From an uncultured Fibrobacter sp. (GTDB taxonomy: Bacteria; Fibrobacterota; Fibrobacteria; Fibrobacterales; Fibrobacteraceae): a DNA stretch of 64,000 bases. Shown here one piece after another: positions 50,461-59,298 of this stretch. Below the pieces are notes generated by a model that had not been told where the DNA came from, did no database searches, and was given only the letters and a program-made list of their open reading frames with translations. Location of the stretch: the NCBI GenBank assembly GCA_934699585.1, contig CAKUWY010000005.1, positions 62,001-126,000 of the forward strand, read 5' to 3'. The translations under genes were made by a program, and so were the position numbers. Positions within the stretch are counted from its first letter, which is position 1, and each line of letters opens with the position of its first letter.

Positions 50461-52384
50461 TCGGGACCTTGGAGCCAGCGGCATCTTCGTAAGCGAAGGC
50501 AAGAATCATGCCCTGGTTGAAGAGCTTCTGGAACGGTTCGTCGGTAGAGACGAGGCCGAGGTCGAACAAGACCTTGTGCCAGAAACGGCTGTAGAGCAAG
50601 TGGAGCACGGCGTGTTCGGCACCGCCCACGTAGAGGTCCACCGGCATCCAGTACTTTTCAAGTTCCTTTGCAACAAAAGCGTCACCGTTGCAGGCATCGA
50701 TGTAGCGGAGGTAATACCAGCAAGAGCCAGCCCACTGCGGCATAGTGTTCGTTTCGCGGATACCCTTGCGGCCGTTCTTGTCAGTGACCTGAAGCCATTC
50801 GGTGGCGTTGGCGAGCGGAGACTGTCCGCCGTCACCCGGCTTGTAGTCCGTGAGTTCCGGCAACAGAATCGGAAGTTCGGAATCGTCGACAGTAGAGATT
50901 TCGCCATCTTCCCAGTGAATCACCGGGAACGGTTCGCCCCAGTAGCGCTGACGGCTGAAGAGCCAATCGCGGAGCTTGTAGTTCACGGTAGCCTTACCGA
51001 TCTTGTTGGCCTCGAGCCAAGCAATCACGCGTTCGAGGCCCTGCTTCTTGTTGAGGCCGTTCAAGCAAAGCGTGTCGTTCTGGCTGTTGATGTAGGTGCC
51101 GTCAGCAGCCCAGCAGGCGTCCCCTGCGAGGACCTTCGGGCGAACATCGACCGGGCAGCTTGCATCCGGTTCCATAATGCAGATAACCGGCAGGTTGAAC
51201 TTCTTTGCAAAATCAAAGTCGCGAGTATCGTGAGCAGGCACAGCCATGATAGCGCCAGTGCCATAGCCCGTCAAAACGTAGTCAGCGACCCACACCGGAA
51301 TCTTCGTGCCGGTAAGCGGGTTCACGGCATAGGAACCGGTGAACACGCCGGTCTTTTCCTTGGCAAGTTCCGTACGGTCGAGGTCGCTCTTGAGAGCGGC
51401 GGCATGCACGTATTCTTCCACAGCGGCCTTCTGTTCGGCAGTCGTGAGTTCCGGCACCATAGCGTGTTCCGGAGCGACAACCATGTAGGTTGCACCGAAC
51501 AGCGTATCGCAACGGGTGGTATAGACGCGGAGCTTCTTGACCGTCGGCTTGCCGTTAGCGTCGGCAATGGCAAAATCAACTTCGGCACCGTAGCTCTTGC
51601 CGATCCAGTTCTTCTGCATGTCCTTCACGCCCTGCGGCCAGTCGAGCTTATCGAGGCCCTTCAAGAGGCGGTCGCCATACAGCGGGATGCGCATGAGCCA
51701 CTGCTTGAGGTTACGGCGTTCGACTTCCTTGGTGCCGCACTTTTCGTGGCTACCATCGTTCAAGACTTCTTCGTTGGCGCACACAATTTTGCAGTGTTTG
51801 CACCACCACACCTGAGCGTCGGCGTAGTAAGCGAGGCGCTTAGAATCCTTGTACTTGCGGACTTCTTCCTTGCCCTTGGCTTCGACGTCGGCAGGAATCG
51901 GGAGTTCTTCAATCGGGCGGCCCTTCTGCTGGTCTTCATCAAACCAGGTGCCGTAAAGTCGCTTGAAAATCCACTGCGTCCACTTGTAATACTTCGGGTC
52001 GGTGGTGTTGACTTCCTTGTTCCAGTCGTAGCTGAGGCCAAGGCGCTTGATCTGGCGGCGGAAATTGTCGCAGTTCTTCTTGGTGGTAATGGCCGGATGC
52101 GTACCGGTCTGGATGGCATACTGTTCAGCGGGGAGACCGAAAGCATCCCAACCCATCGGGTGCAACACATTGAAACCGCGGCTGCGCTTGTAGCGGCAGA
52201 TGATATCGGTGGCAGTGTAACCTTCGGGGTGGCCCACATGGAGGCCAGCGCCACTCGGGTACGGGAACATGTCCAGGCAGTAATACTTGGGCTTGGATTT
52301 ATCGGTGCCCGTCTTGAAAGTTTCGTGGGCATCCCAGTAGGCTTGCCACTTGGTTTCGATTTCTTGCGGATTGTACTTTGCCAT
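49697..52384 (-). CDS. leuS: Leucyl-tRNA synthetase
   Basis: Start at ATG 52384 (MAKYNPQEIETKWQAYW); the frame is open to 52486 but those residues translate low-complexity DNA. 895 aa. Class I signatures: HVGH in PYPSGAGLHVGHPEGYTATD and KMSKS in VAKMSKSLKNVVNPDD. The CP1 editing domain (about 220-430) contains GTGAIMAVPAHDTRDFDFAKKF. A zinc-site-like WWCKHCKIVCANEEV lies around residue 160. It charges tRNA-Leu. Its last 740 nt also form a direct repeat with the left fragment, so its 3' end may be island-derived. Confidence 0.95.
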   Translation of the reverse strand: MAKYNPQEIETKWQAYWDAHETFKTGTDKSKPKYYCLDMFPYPSGAGLHVGHPEGYTATDIICRYKRSRGFNVLHPMGWDAFGLPAEQYAIQTGTHPAITTKKNCDNFRRQIKRLGLSYDWNKEVNTTDPKYYKWTQWIFKRLYGTWFDEDQQKGRPIEELPIPADVEAKGKEEVRKYKDSKRLAYYADAQVWWCKHCKIVCANEEVLNDGSHEKCGTKEVERRNLKQWLMRIPLYGDRLLKGLDKLDWPQGVKDMQKNWIGKSYGAEVDFAIADANGKPTVKKLRVYTTRCDTLFGATYMVVAPEHAMVPELTTAEQKAAVEEYVHAAALKSDLDRTELAKEKTGVFTGSYAVNPLTGTKIPVWVADYVLTGYGTGAIMAVPAHDTRDFDFAKKFNLPVICIMEPDASCPVDVRPKVLAGDACWAADGTYINSQNDTLCLNGLNKKQGLERVIAWLEANKIGKATVNYKLRDWLFSRQRYWGEPFPVIHWEDGEISTVDDSELPILLPELTDYKPGDGGQSPLANATEWLQVTDKNGRKGIRETNTMPQWAGSCWYYLRYIDACNGDAFVAKELEKYWMPVDLYVGGAEHAVLHLLYSRFWHKVLFDLGLVSTDEPFQKLFNQGMILAFAYEDAAGSKVPTDEVEEKNGKFFKKGTDIELKQIVAKMSKSLKNVVNPDDVVRDYGADSLRLYEMFMGPLDAVKPWQTKGIEGMNRFLGRAWRSVVGDSDEAPVFVDEAAPEAIEKVMHQTVIKVTSDIENMSFNTAISQLMIFNNEMMKMDKRYREPCETFVKLLHPFAPHIAEEMWSILGHNESLTNVAWPVADHSKAVENTVEVVFQVNGKVRAKASVAKDMDKAALEKLALDNDRVKEFMNGKTVVKSIVVPGKLVNIVVK

Positions 52385-52598
52385 TTTTGATTCCTCAGAT
52401 AGGAGCTGCAAGGTATGAGGTTTGAGGTCGCCTGCCAGGCAGGCTTTGGGGTTTGAGGTTGCCGTATAAAAATCGCAAAGCCTCATGCCTCAAAGCACAC
52501 GCCAGTGTGCGAGCCCATACCTCATAGCTCTATATTTTTTCGGGCATAAATTTAGCAAAAACAGGGCGGAAGGTCCCATTTTTGTTATAATTGTTCAC
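52385..52598. other. Low-complexity gap between leuS and an outer-membrane gene
   Basis: Contains tgaggtttgaggtcgcctgccaggcaggc type sequence, a CGCCTGC-CAG-GCAGGC hairpin and a GCACACGCC-AGTGTGC palindrome, and shares motifs with the gaps at 7470, 8943 and 10593. I looked for a T-box and saw none. Confidence 0.4.
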
Positions 52599-53714
52599 AT
52601 GAAGCTTTCCGGTTTTGTACTGTCCCTGTCTTTTGTCGCCCTATTTGGAACGAGCGTCCTTGCACAGGAAGAATACTACCAGCCCGATGTAGATTCCGCG
52701 TGGGTGGCGTCCCAGAACGGCGGACAGCCCCTCGAAAGCGAAGAACAACCGGCCGAGGCAGCCCCCGCCTGTATCGGCGACGGCTGCGACGGCACCGAGA
52801 CCGCCGAACCCGTCTCAAGCGAACAGACCGCGGAGCAAGAGTCGAGCGGAGGCGAAAGCGGGAGCGAACCCTCCGCGACGGAATCTGCCGAAGCCGCCTC
52901 CCCCGCCGACAGCTCCACAACGGACAGCACGGCCCAGGCAACCGCAGACTCCACCCAGAAAGATTCCGCACAGGTGAAAACCGCCGCGAACAAGCCTATC
53001 GACCCCGACGAATACGAAGACTGCACCGAGGCGGACTCCACCAACACCGAATGCGTAGAAATTGACGAAACCGACACCTACGACCGCTACCTGCAGGAAA
53101 ACGCCGAGATGTACCGCTCCCGCAAGGAAGGATTCTCCAGGTCCATCCAGATCGGGATTCGCGCCGCCGGCGGCATGAACACCTTCTTCGGTAAAAAGAG
53201 CGACGACTGGGGCTTTGGCTACCAGGCCGGAGGCGGCATTCTGGTGCGGCTCCCCGTAGGCATCCGCCACGTGAGTCTCGTTCCCGAGCTGGACTTCGTC
53301 TACCGCAACTACAACTACGAAAGCAAGAACGAATACAGCAAGACCGAGGGCAGCCTGGACTACACGCTCTTCGAGATTCCCATCATTGTCCGCTACACCT
53401 TCGACGAAGACAACTTCTTCGTGGGCCTGGGCATGAACCTGGACCTGAAACTTACCGGCTCCTCGGAAATTACCCAGAAGACCAAGGAAACCGGAGAAAA
53501 GGACAAGCGCAAGAACACCCTGCCCTCTTCGGGCGTGGAACTGGGCGGCGTATTCAACGTGGGCTACGCCATCAACCGCTGGCTCATTGCCGACATCCGC
53601 GTGGTGCAGTGCTTTACCAACCTGCTGAACGAAGACGCCATCGCCGAATCCAGTCTCTCTAAGGCCCATCTCTACACGTTCTACACCAGCCTCGGCCTGA
53701 CCTTCGTGTTCTAG
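52599..53714 (+). CDS. PorT-like outer-membrane beta-barrel protein
   Basis: 371 aa from ATG 52599. A signal peptide ending near SVLAQ is followed by an acidic Ser/Ala/Glu/Thr-rich region (about 30-170), then a beta-barrel domain from SIQIGIRAAGGMNTFFG to the terminal LYTFYTSLGLTFVF ending in Phe, as expected for a porin-type outer-membrane beta-barrel. The low-complexity region may be surface-exposed or periplasmic. Its last 32 nt are repeated at 54984-55015. Confidence 0.7.
   Translation: MKLSGFVLSLSFVALFGTSVLAQEEYYQPDVDSAWVASQNGGQPLESEEQPAEAAPACIGDGCDGTETAEPVSSEQTAEQESSGGESGSEPSATESAEAASPADSSTTDSTAQATADSTQKDSAQVKTAANKPIDPDEYEDCTEADSTNTECVEIDETDTYDRYLQENAEMYRSRKEGFSRSIQIGIRAAGGMNTFFGKKSDDWGFGYQAGGGILVRLPVGIRHVSLVPELDFVYRNYNYESKNEYSKTEGSLDYTLFEIPIIVRYTFDEDNFFVGLGMNLDLKLTGSSEITQKTKETGEKDKRKNTLPSSGVELGGVFNVGYAINRWLIADIRVVQCFTNLLNEDAIAESSLSKAHLYTFYTSLGLTFVF
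53683..53714 (+). repeat. Gene-end repeat, copy 1 (last codons of the beta-barrel gene)
   Basis: 32 nt ending in ttcgtgttctag, the stop of the gene at 52599. Copy 2 (54984-55015) matches at 31 of 32 positions and copy 3 (55470-55480) keeps the last 11 nt. Confidence 0.8.
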
Positions 53715-53839
53715 GAGCGCGGTTTCTCTTCTAATTCCGCTACTTTGCGCATGAGCCTTCTTTTTTTGCGCCCATAATCCATTGACACCCCGTACATAAC
53801 AATGTATTTTAACAAAACCACATCTTATGGGGGTCTCCT

Positions 53840-54949
53840 ATGAAACTGACGAAAAAAACTTCTATCGCTTTGATTGCATGGATATCTCTTCTTATCATTT
53901 CCTGCGGGGGAACGCGTAGTGACATGGATGATTCCCGTATGCAGTTTGTAGTTGAGAAGATGAATGCTAAAATCGCACAAGAACGAGAAAAAACAAAGGA
54001 TGCTTTTTTCAGCATCACCCTTGAATCGAATAAACTTATATTCTTAGCACAATTCAACAAAGACATTATTTCCGACTGGGAAATCAAGATGGCAGAATCC
54101 ATGAAGAAATATTCAACGCGAGTTTGTTTCGAATGGATGGTCACTACCAATAAAGGCGAGAAAGAAAACATAATGACACCCGCCTTTTTCTCTAAGCTAA
54201 AAGACAAAAATGTGGATATTATCTATGTCATAAAGGACAAGAATGGCAAGATACTCACCGAAGTTACTATGGATCCCGTGAATCTGCAAGAACTAGAAGA
54301 ATTATATGCCTATGAATGGAACGCCAACGCCATTGAACCATCGTCCGTTGTCAAGGGTTCTGTAGTAGATGACCGGGATGGCAAAACCTACAAGACCGTC
54401 AAAATTGGGAAACAGACCTGGATGGCAGAGAATTTGAACTTCAAGGTAGACAACAGCTCCTGTTACAGTAATCAGGAACCTATGTGCGATAAATACGGCC
54501 GGCTATACACTTGGGACGCCGCCATGGACAGTGCCGCCGTATTCTCGACAAGTGGCAAAGACTGTGGCAATGAAAATAAGTGTTCAGCCACATATCCCGT
54601 ACGCGGAATCTGCCCCAAGGGCTGGCATTTACCGACATTTGACGAATTCGACTCTCTCAAAGTTGCGGTTGGCGGCAGATCTAAAGTTGGAATAAACCTT
54701 AAGGCCGCAAGCGGTTGGGAAAATGACTGGAACGGGGCTGACACATACGGTTTTTCCGCACTTCCTGCAGGTAATCGAAGCTTTGGTTTAGGAAGTTTCT
54801 GGAGTGAAGGCAGCAAGGCTTTTTTCTGGAGTTCCACAGAACGTTCCGAAAAAGACGCTTTTCAGATGACTTTGACATCTGATGACCAAGGCGTTGCCGC
54901 GAATGAGATCAAATCAGCATCTCTCTCCGTCCGTTGCGTAAAAGACTAA
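53840..54949 (+). CDS. Lipoprotein with Fibrobacter succinogenes major paralogous domain
   Basis: 369 aa. The N-terminus has a lipobox (ISLLIISCGG). Residues about 190-369 form the FISUMP (TIGR02145) domain: YKTVKIGKQTWMAENLNF, YGRLYTWDAAM, YPVRGICPKGWHLPTFDEFDSL and FWSSTERSEKDAF...SVRCVKD. Several Cys pairs are kept. The domain is abundant in Fibrobacter and is thought to act at the cell surface; its precise role is open. The gene is flanked by the 32-nt gene-end repeat. Confidence 0.9.
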   Translation: MKLTKKTSIALIAWISLLIISCGGTRSDMDDSRMQFVVEKMNAKIAQEREKTKDAFFSITLESNKLIFLAQFNKDIISDWEIKMAESMKKYSTRVCFEWMVTTNKGEKENIMTPAFFSKLKDKNVDIIYVIKDKNGKILTEVTMDPVNLQELEELYAYEWNANAIEPSSVVKGSVVDDRDGKTYKTVKIGKQTWMAENLNFKVDNSSCYSNQEPMCDKYGRLYTWDAAMDSAAVFSTSGKDCGNENKCSATYPVRGICPKGWHLPTFDEFDSLKVAVGGRSKVGINLKAASGWENDWNGADTYGFSALPAGNRSFGLGSFWSEGSKAFFWSSTERSEKDAFQMTLTSDDQGVAANEIKSASLSVRCVKD

Positions 54950-54983
54950 TCTAAAACAACGCTTAGATTCGTTCAGTCAAAAG

Positions 54984-55015
54984 ACACCAGCCTCGGCCTG
55001 ACGTTCGTGTTCTAG
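54984..55015 (+). repeat. Gene-end repeat, copy 2
   Basis: Matches 53683-53714 at 31 of 32 positions (one C to G), although no beta-barrel gene precedes it. It lies between the FISUMP gene and the following small membrane gene. Confidence 0.85.
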
Positions 55016-55020
55016 AGGGT

Positions 55021-55467
55021 ATGAAAAAGTTTCAAGACAAGAAATTTATATTCCTATCAATGGGAGCATCCATCTTGCTCTCCATTGTTCCCTTCTTTGC
55101 GATGGGCGCGCTGGGCACGCGAGGAAGCGAAGATTTTACGGCTCTGGCACTCTTGCTTTTGGCGGTTCCAATTTTATTGGGAGTTCCATTCAGTCTACTT
55201 CACCTACTGGCCTTCAAGAAAGATATCGGCACAGACACAGCACGAAAATTGATGTTTTTTCCATCTGTGTGGGTGCAAATATTCATCGTTCCGATTATCA
55301 TCCTTTTAACATTTTCGACAATCGAAGAACTATTTGGCACGCATTATTTTCATGTTAAGTGGGCCATACCCGCCGTTATTTTCGACGCACTCCTGATACT
55401 TTATTTTTTCAGCGCATTCAGCATTCGCAAAAAACTCAAAGAAGTTTTCTTTGATGGAAACGAATAA
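55021..55467 (+). CDS. Unrecognised 148-aa membrane protein
   Basis: Four hydrophobic segments: ILLSIVPFFAMGALG, ALALLLLAVPILLGVPFSLLHLLAF, VWVQIFIVPIIILLTF and AIPAVIFDALLILYFFSAF, with a charged C-terminus (SIRKKLKEVFFDGNE). No family recognised. It starts 6 nt after copy 2 of the gene-end repeat and ends just before the 11-nt copy 3, so it looks like a single-gene cassette. Confidence 0.65.
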   Translation: MKKFQDKKFIFLSMGASILLSIVPFFAMGALGTRGSEDFTALALLLLAVPILLGVPFSLLHLLAFKKDIGTDTARKLMFFPSVWVQIFIVPIIILLTFSTIEELFGTHYFHVKWAIPAVIFDALLILYFFSAFSIRKKLKEVFFDGNE

Positions 55468-55469
55468 GC

Positions 55470-55480
55470 TCGTGTTCTAG
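55470..55480 (+). repeat. Gene-end repeat, copy 3 (11 nt)
   Basis: tcgtgttctag immediately after the stop of the 148-aa gene, identical to the last 11 nt of copies 1 and 2. Short enough to arise by chance in isolation, but its position after each gene is suggestive. Confidence 0.5.
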
Positions 55481-55555
55481 GCTAAACAAAAGTCTGACAA
55501 ACCTTTTACAGGCACTTTACACGGCCTGCGAGTGCTTTTTGTATTTTCACGGATT

Positions 55556-56173
55556 ATGAAGAAGATTAGGTTTGCCTTGACAGTCCTTCTGGGACTGTCC
55601 CTTGCAGCGTTTGCCGAAGAGGCAAAGCCCCAGGAACATTTTGTCATCGATGTGGGCGGCGGTTTTGCGACTTACTCCAGCCTTATCGTTCTGGGCGGAG
55701 CTATGGACGATTTCGATTATTGCAATAACGGGAAATGCGACCCGCCCGATGAAGTTGATCACGAATCGAATTATGCGGTAGCAAGCCTTGGCGCCCGCTA
55801 CATTTTCACCCCTCATATCGAAGCGGGCCTGGCCGCCTCTTACGAGTACTACAGTTCCTATGAAAGTGTTTGCGAAGGCACAGACCGTGAAATGTACTGC
55901 AAGGCGGGGGATTTCCTGGACCATCACCTGGTCCATGTCGCTGTCGAGGGCAAGTTCAACTGGTTTACACTCTTTGACCATTTCAGGCCATACAGCCGCG
56001 TAGGCGTCGGAGCCTTACTTGAATTTGACAGCGGGCTGGAACGAGTTGGGTTGCCCTCTGTACAGCTGACGCCTGTGGGTCTGGAATTTCCGTTTCCGTA
56101 CGTAAGCTTGTACGCCGAACTGGGCGCAGGCTACCGCGGCTTCATGAGCGGCGGCATTGCACTGAGAATCTAA
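55556..56173 (+). CDS. Outer-membrane beta-barrel-like protein
   Basis: 205 aa from ATG 55556. Signal peptide (IRFALTVLLGLSLAAFAEE), then strand-like segments HFVIDVGGGFATYSSLIVLGG, YAVASLGARYIFTPHIEAGLAAS, VEGKFNWFTLFDHFRPYSRVGVGAL and the terminal LYAELGAGYRGFMSGGIALRI. Four Cys, two in CNNGKCDPP, may form a disulfide. No family named. Independent of the convergent large gene at 56182. Confidence 0.65.
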   Translation: MKKIRFALTVLLGLSLAAFAEEAKPQEHFVIDVGGGFATYSSLIVLGGAMDDFDYCNNGKCDPPDEVDHESNYAVASLGARYIFTPHIEAGLAASYEYYSSYESVCEGTDREMYCKAGDFLDHHLVHVAVEGKFNWFTLFDHFRPYSRVGVGALLEFDSGLERVGLPSVQLTPVGLEFPFPYVSLYAELGAGYRGFMSGGIALRI

Positions 56174-56181
56174 GCTAACCC

Positions 56182-59100
56182 CTACATCCCCATGTTCTTG
56201 CGGGTCTGTTCGCGACGGAGGCGGATGATTTCCTTTTCGATGAGGAGCTTTTCTACGGCCGGGATATCTTCGTGACGCCGGATGGCATCCTTGTACAGGG
56301 CGTTGGCCAGTTCGGGTTCACGGGCAAGGAACGATATGACGGCGACATTCCGGAGGAAGAATTCGTCCATATTCTTGATTTCGTACTTCTCGTAGAAATC
56401 CGCCACCAGCTTGGCGGCCGTCGCGTAGTCCTTGGCACGGGCCGTTTCCAAGATGTTGAACTCGTCCACGAAGGAGGCGGGGAACACCCCTGCGTTCACC
56501 AGGTCGCGAACCTTCACATAGACGGCGTTGGTGTCTCGGGCTTCCATGGGAATGCCCCTCACCCACTCGATGTATTCTTCGCGGAACTTTTTCCATTCGG
56601 GCGAGGCTTCGGCCACCATAAAGCGGGACCTTTGCGCCAGGGCGCCAGATTCCGGCTCGGGGGCCGGAATGACGTTGTTGTTGGAGGCCGGAACGACGTT
56701 GTTGCCGGAGGATGCGACACCACTAGTATCCTGCGGAGCGGGGGCCTGGGCACCTGCGCGCATCAGGGAATCGGTACGGTTCAGGTAAGCCAGCAGAGCC
56801 GTTTCACGATAGACATCACGGTTCTGCATCATGGCCTTGACCTTGGCGGGCCTTCGGAGCGCATAGTCGGCGCTGTCCAGGTATTCGGGCCAGCAGACTT
56901 CGCAGCTGTCGAACACCTGCACAATATGGGCGTTGGAATGCACGAAGCGGGCCTCTTCGGCCTTGTTGTCCACGATAGGCGTAAAGATGCTGTTGGGCTG
57001 GATGTTTTCCATCATGGGCCGGACCATCTTGGAGGTGAACAGGAAGTTCTGCTCGCCAAAGAAGTCGGGTTCCCGATGGATGCGCTCGAATTCCGCCACC
57101 AGCACGGGGTCGGTGCTGAACCGTCCGATGTTCTTCTGGATTACCGGCTGATCGCTTGCGATAATGATGATGTCGGGTTCTTCGGGAGCGCGGTATAGGC
57201 TCACATAAGGGAACACTACGTCCAGCGCCTTCAAGATGTTCAGGAACAGCTGGTCGTTGAATTCGTAAGTCTGGATCCACTGGACCCAAAGTCCGCCGGG
57301 TTTCATGTAGCGGCGCATCTTGGCGTAGAACTCGTGACTGAAAAGGCTCGCCACGCCGCTGACCCAGGGGTTGCTGGGCACGCTAATCAGCAGGTCGTAC
57401 TTGCGGCGGTTGGTAAGGAAAAACGTCTGGGCGTCGTCGATGTAAATGTGAATACGGGGGTCGTCGTAGCCGCGGGCGTTCCAGGGGTAGAACCCGCGGG
57501 CAAGATTCATCATCTCGTCCTCGATTTCCACGCAGTCAAAGTCCTTCAGCAGCGGGTCGGCCAGCAAGTAATGGGCGCCCATACCCGAGCCAAAACCCAC
57601 CATGCCCGCGTCGTAGGGCTCGGAGCGCACCGCCATGGGCATGAACGCCGTAGCCGCCTGGGTCAGCTCGTCCCCTTCGATGGGGTGCTTGCGGTCCTTG
57701 CTCATGCTGGCGTCGGCCTTGCCGTTGGTCTTGATGTACCAATGCACATCGGACTCGTGGAAACTGATGGTAGCCGTCTTTCCGTCCTTCACCACAATCT
57801 TTTCGTCGGGATGCAGGTTCTTGTAGGCGCGGAACGCACCGGAGGTCACCAGATGCGGGTCAAAATTCACGAAGATGGAAGGCAGAACCATCAGGGCCGC
57901 CACCAGGTAGAAAGGCACGCTGTAGCGGAATTTTTTACGATAGACCACCAGCAGAACAAAGCCGATGGCAAAGTCCAGCACGGCGGCAAGGACCAGGGCG
58001 CCCTTCAACTGCAAGAACGGCAAGAGAATCAGGCCGCCACCTGCCGAACCGATAATGGAGCCCACCGTATTCCAGCCGTAAACCTTGCCGATGGGGGCTT
58101 CGCTCTTGAAGGCCCGGGTGAGAATCACCGTGATGAGCGGGAGCGTCATGCCCGCAAAGAAACTGGTAGGCACCATCCACAGGACGGACAGGGCGTACTT
58201 GAAAAGGCTCCAGCAGATATAGCCGTCGGCGGTGGTGTTGAAAATCTGGTTCGCCTCGTTCATCATGCCCCAGAAGGGCTTGTGGAAGTACAGCGTGCAC
58301 AGGGCGAAAAAAGCCATGAAAATCTGGGCCAGGGAAAGAATGACCAAGGAATCTTTTTTCAAAAGCTTGCCGCTGACGGCGCTTCCGATGGCAAGTCCCA
58401 GAATGAAAGCCGAAAGCATCTGGTCGAAACTGTGGCTGGAGCTACCCATCAAGAGGCTGAGCAAGCGTATCCAGACAATCTCGTAAACGAAGGAGGTAAG
58501 CCCCGTAATGGCCGCAATCCAGAGCCAGGTATTCTTGGGCGGCATGGGTAGCTTGTGTTCGGCAACATAGTCAACGTTCAGCGGCTCGACGGCACGGCTT
58601 GAACCTGCCGTGGAACTTTCCGAACCAGCCGTGGCACGTTCCGCATCAACATCCGCAGCATCATCCTCGTCGTCTTCCTTGTTGGGCGATGTGGCAAACC
58701 CGATGTAGCCGAAAACCGCCGCCAGCAAGAAGTTGATGGAAGCCGCCACGCAGAGGGTGGCGTGGTTTCCCAGTTCGGGAATCAGCAGGTAGCTGGTCAC
58801 CAAAATTCCGATAGCAGAACCCAAGCTGTTGGTAAAGTAGAGCATGGGAAGCGAAAGTTCCTGACCGCTCTTGCGCAAGAGCCCCGCCGCAATGAAGGGG
58901 AAAGTCATGCCCACCGCAATGGCGATGGGGAGCGTAGAACCCGTAGCCAGCACCACCTTGGTAATCTCGGCGCCGGTAAAGCCCAAGCCCGCAATCCATT
59001 CGCTGTCAAAGAAAAATCCCGTAAGCAGGTTGTAGAGGGGGTGGTAAACGAGGCCGCCAATACCGATAGCCAGTTCCACCGCCGCATAGCCAAGCAGGGG

Positions 59101-59295
59101 CCGCTTTACCCATTCCACCATCTTGCCCGCGATAAAACTACCGATGGCAAGACCGCCCATGTAAATGCACAGCGTGAGCACCTGGCCGTAGCTGGCGTGG
59201 CCCAAGAAAAGCTTGAGATAGCGGGCCCAGGAACCTTCGTAAATGAGGCCAGCAAAACCCGAAAGCGCAAAGAGAAAATAGACTAGGATGTTCAT
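56182..59295 (-). CDS. Fused membrane transporter-like / spermidine-synthase-like protein
   Basis: 1037 aa. Residues about 1-200 and 250-475 form hydrophobic helical blocks like an MFS-type membrane region; about 545-800 is a spermidine-synthase-like Rossmann domain with GFGSGMGAHYLL (near 568), DCVEIEDEMMNLARGF and DLLISVPSNPWVSGVASLFSHEFYAKM. The C-terminal 200 residues are helical, with an acidic low-complexity insert (NNVVPASNNNVIPAPEPESG). Family members have N-terminal membrane parts and unclear substrates; aminopropyl transfer is possible but not proven. It ends 9 nt after the convergent upstream gene. Confidence 0.82.
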   Translation of the reverse strand: MNILVYFLFALSGFAGLIYEGSWARYLKLFLGHASYGQVLTLCIYMGGLAIGSFIAGKMVEWVKRPLLGYAAVELAIGIGGLVYHPLYNLLTGFFFDSEWIAGLGFTGAEITKVVLATGSTLPIAIAVGMTFPFIAAGLLRKSGQELSLPMLYFTNSLGSAIGILVTSYLLIPELGNHATLCVAASINFLLAAVFGYIGFATSPNKEDDEDDAADVDAERATAGSESSTAGSSRAVEPLNVDYVAEHKLPMPPKNTWLWIAAITGLTSFVYEIVWIRLLSLLMGSSSHSFDQMLSAFILGLAIGSAVSGKLLKKDSLVILSLAQIFMAFFALCTLYFHKPFWGMMNEANQIFNTTADGYICWSLFKYALSVLWMVPTSFFAGMTLPLITVILTRAFKSEAPIGKVYGWNTVGSIIGSAGGGLILLPFLQLKGALVLAAVLDFAIGFVLLVVYRKKFRYSVPFYLVAALMVLPSIFVNFDPHLVTSGAFRAYKNLHPDEKIVVKDGKTATISFHESDVHWYIKTNGKADASMSKDRKHPIEGDELTQAATAFMPMAVRSEPYDAGMVGFGSGMGAHYLLADPLLKDFDCVEIEDEMMNLARGFYPWNARGYDDPRIHIYIDDAQTFFLTNRRKYDLLISVPSNPWVSGVASLFSHEFYAKMRRYMKPGGLWVQWIQTYEFNDQLFLNILKALDVVFPYVSLYRAPEEPDIIIIASDQPVIQKNIGRFSTDPVLVAEFERIHREPDFFGEQNFLFTSKMVRPMMENIQPNSIFTPIVDNKAEEARFVHSNAHIVQVFDSCEVCWPEYLDSADYALRRPAKVKAMMQNRDVYRETALLAYLNRTDSLMRAGAQAPAPQDTSGVASSGNNVVPASNNNVIPAPEPESGALAQRSRFMVAEASPEWKKFREEYIEWVRGIPMEARDTNAVYVKVRDLVNAGVFPASFVDEFNILETARAKDYATAAKLVADFYEKYEIKNMDEFFLRNVAVISFLAREPELANALYKDAIRRHEDIPAVEKLLIEKEIIRLRREQTRKNMGM

Positions 59296-59298
59296 AAA

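Noticed and set aside
49652..52390. 912-aa plus-strand frame antisense to leuS
   Set aside because: Mirror of LeuRS codon use; the minus strand carries the intact synthetase signatures.
52385..52598. Possible T-box leader upstream of leuS
   Set aside because: No AGGGUGG-type T-box or antiterminator; region is low-complexity DNA.
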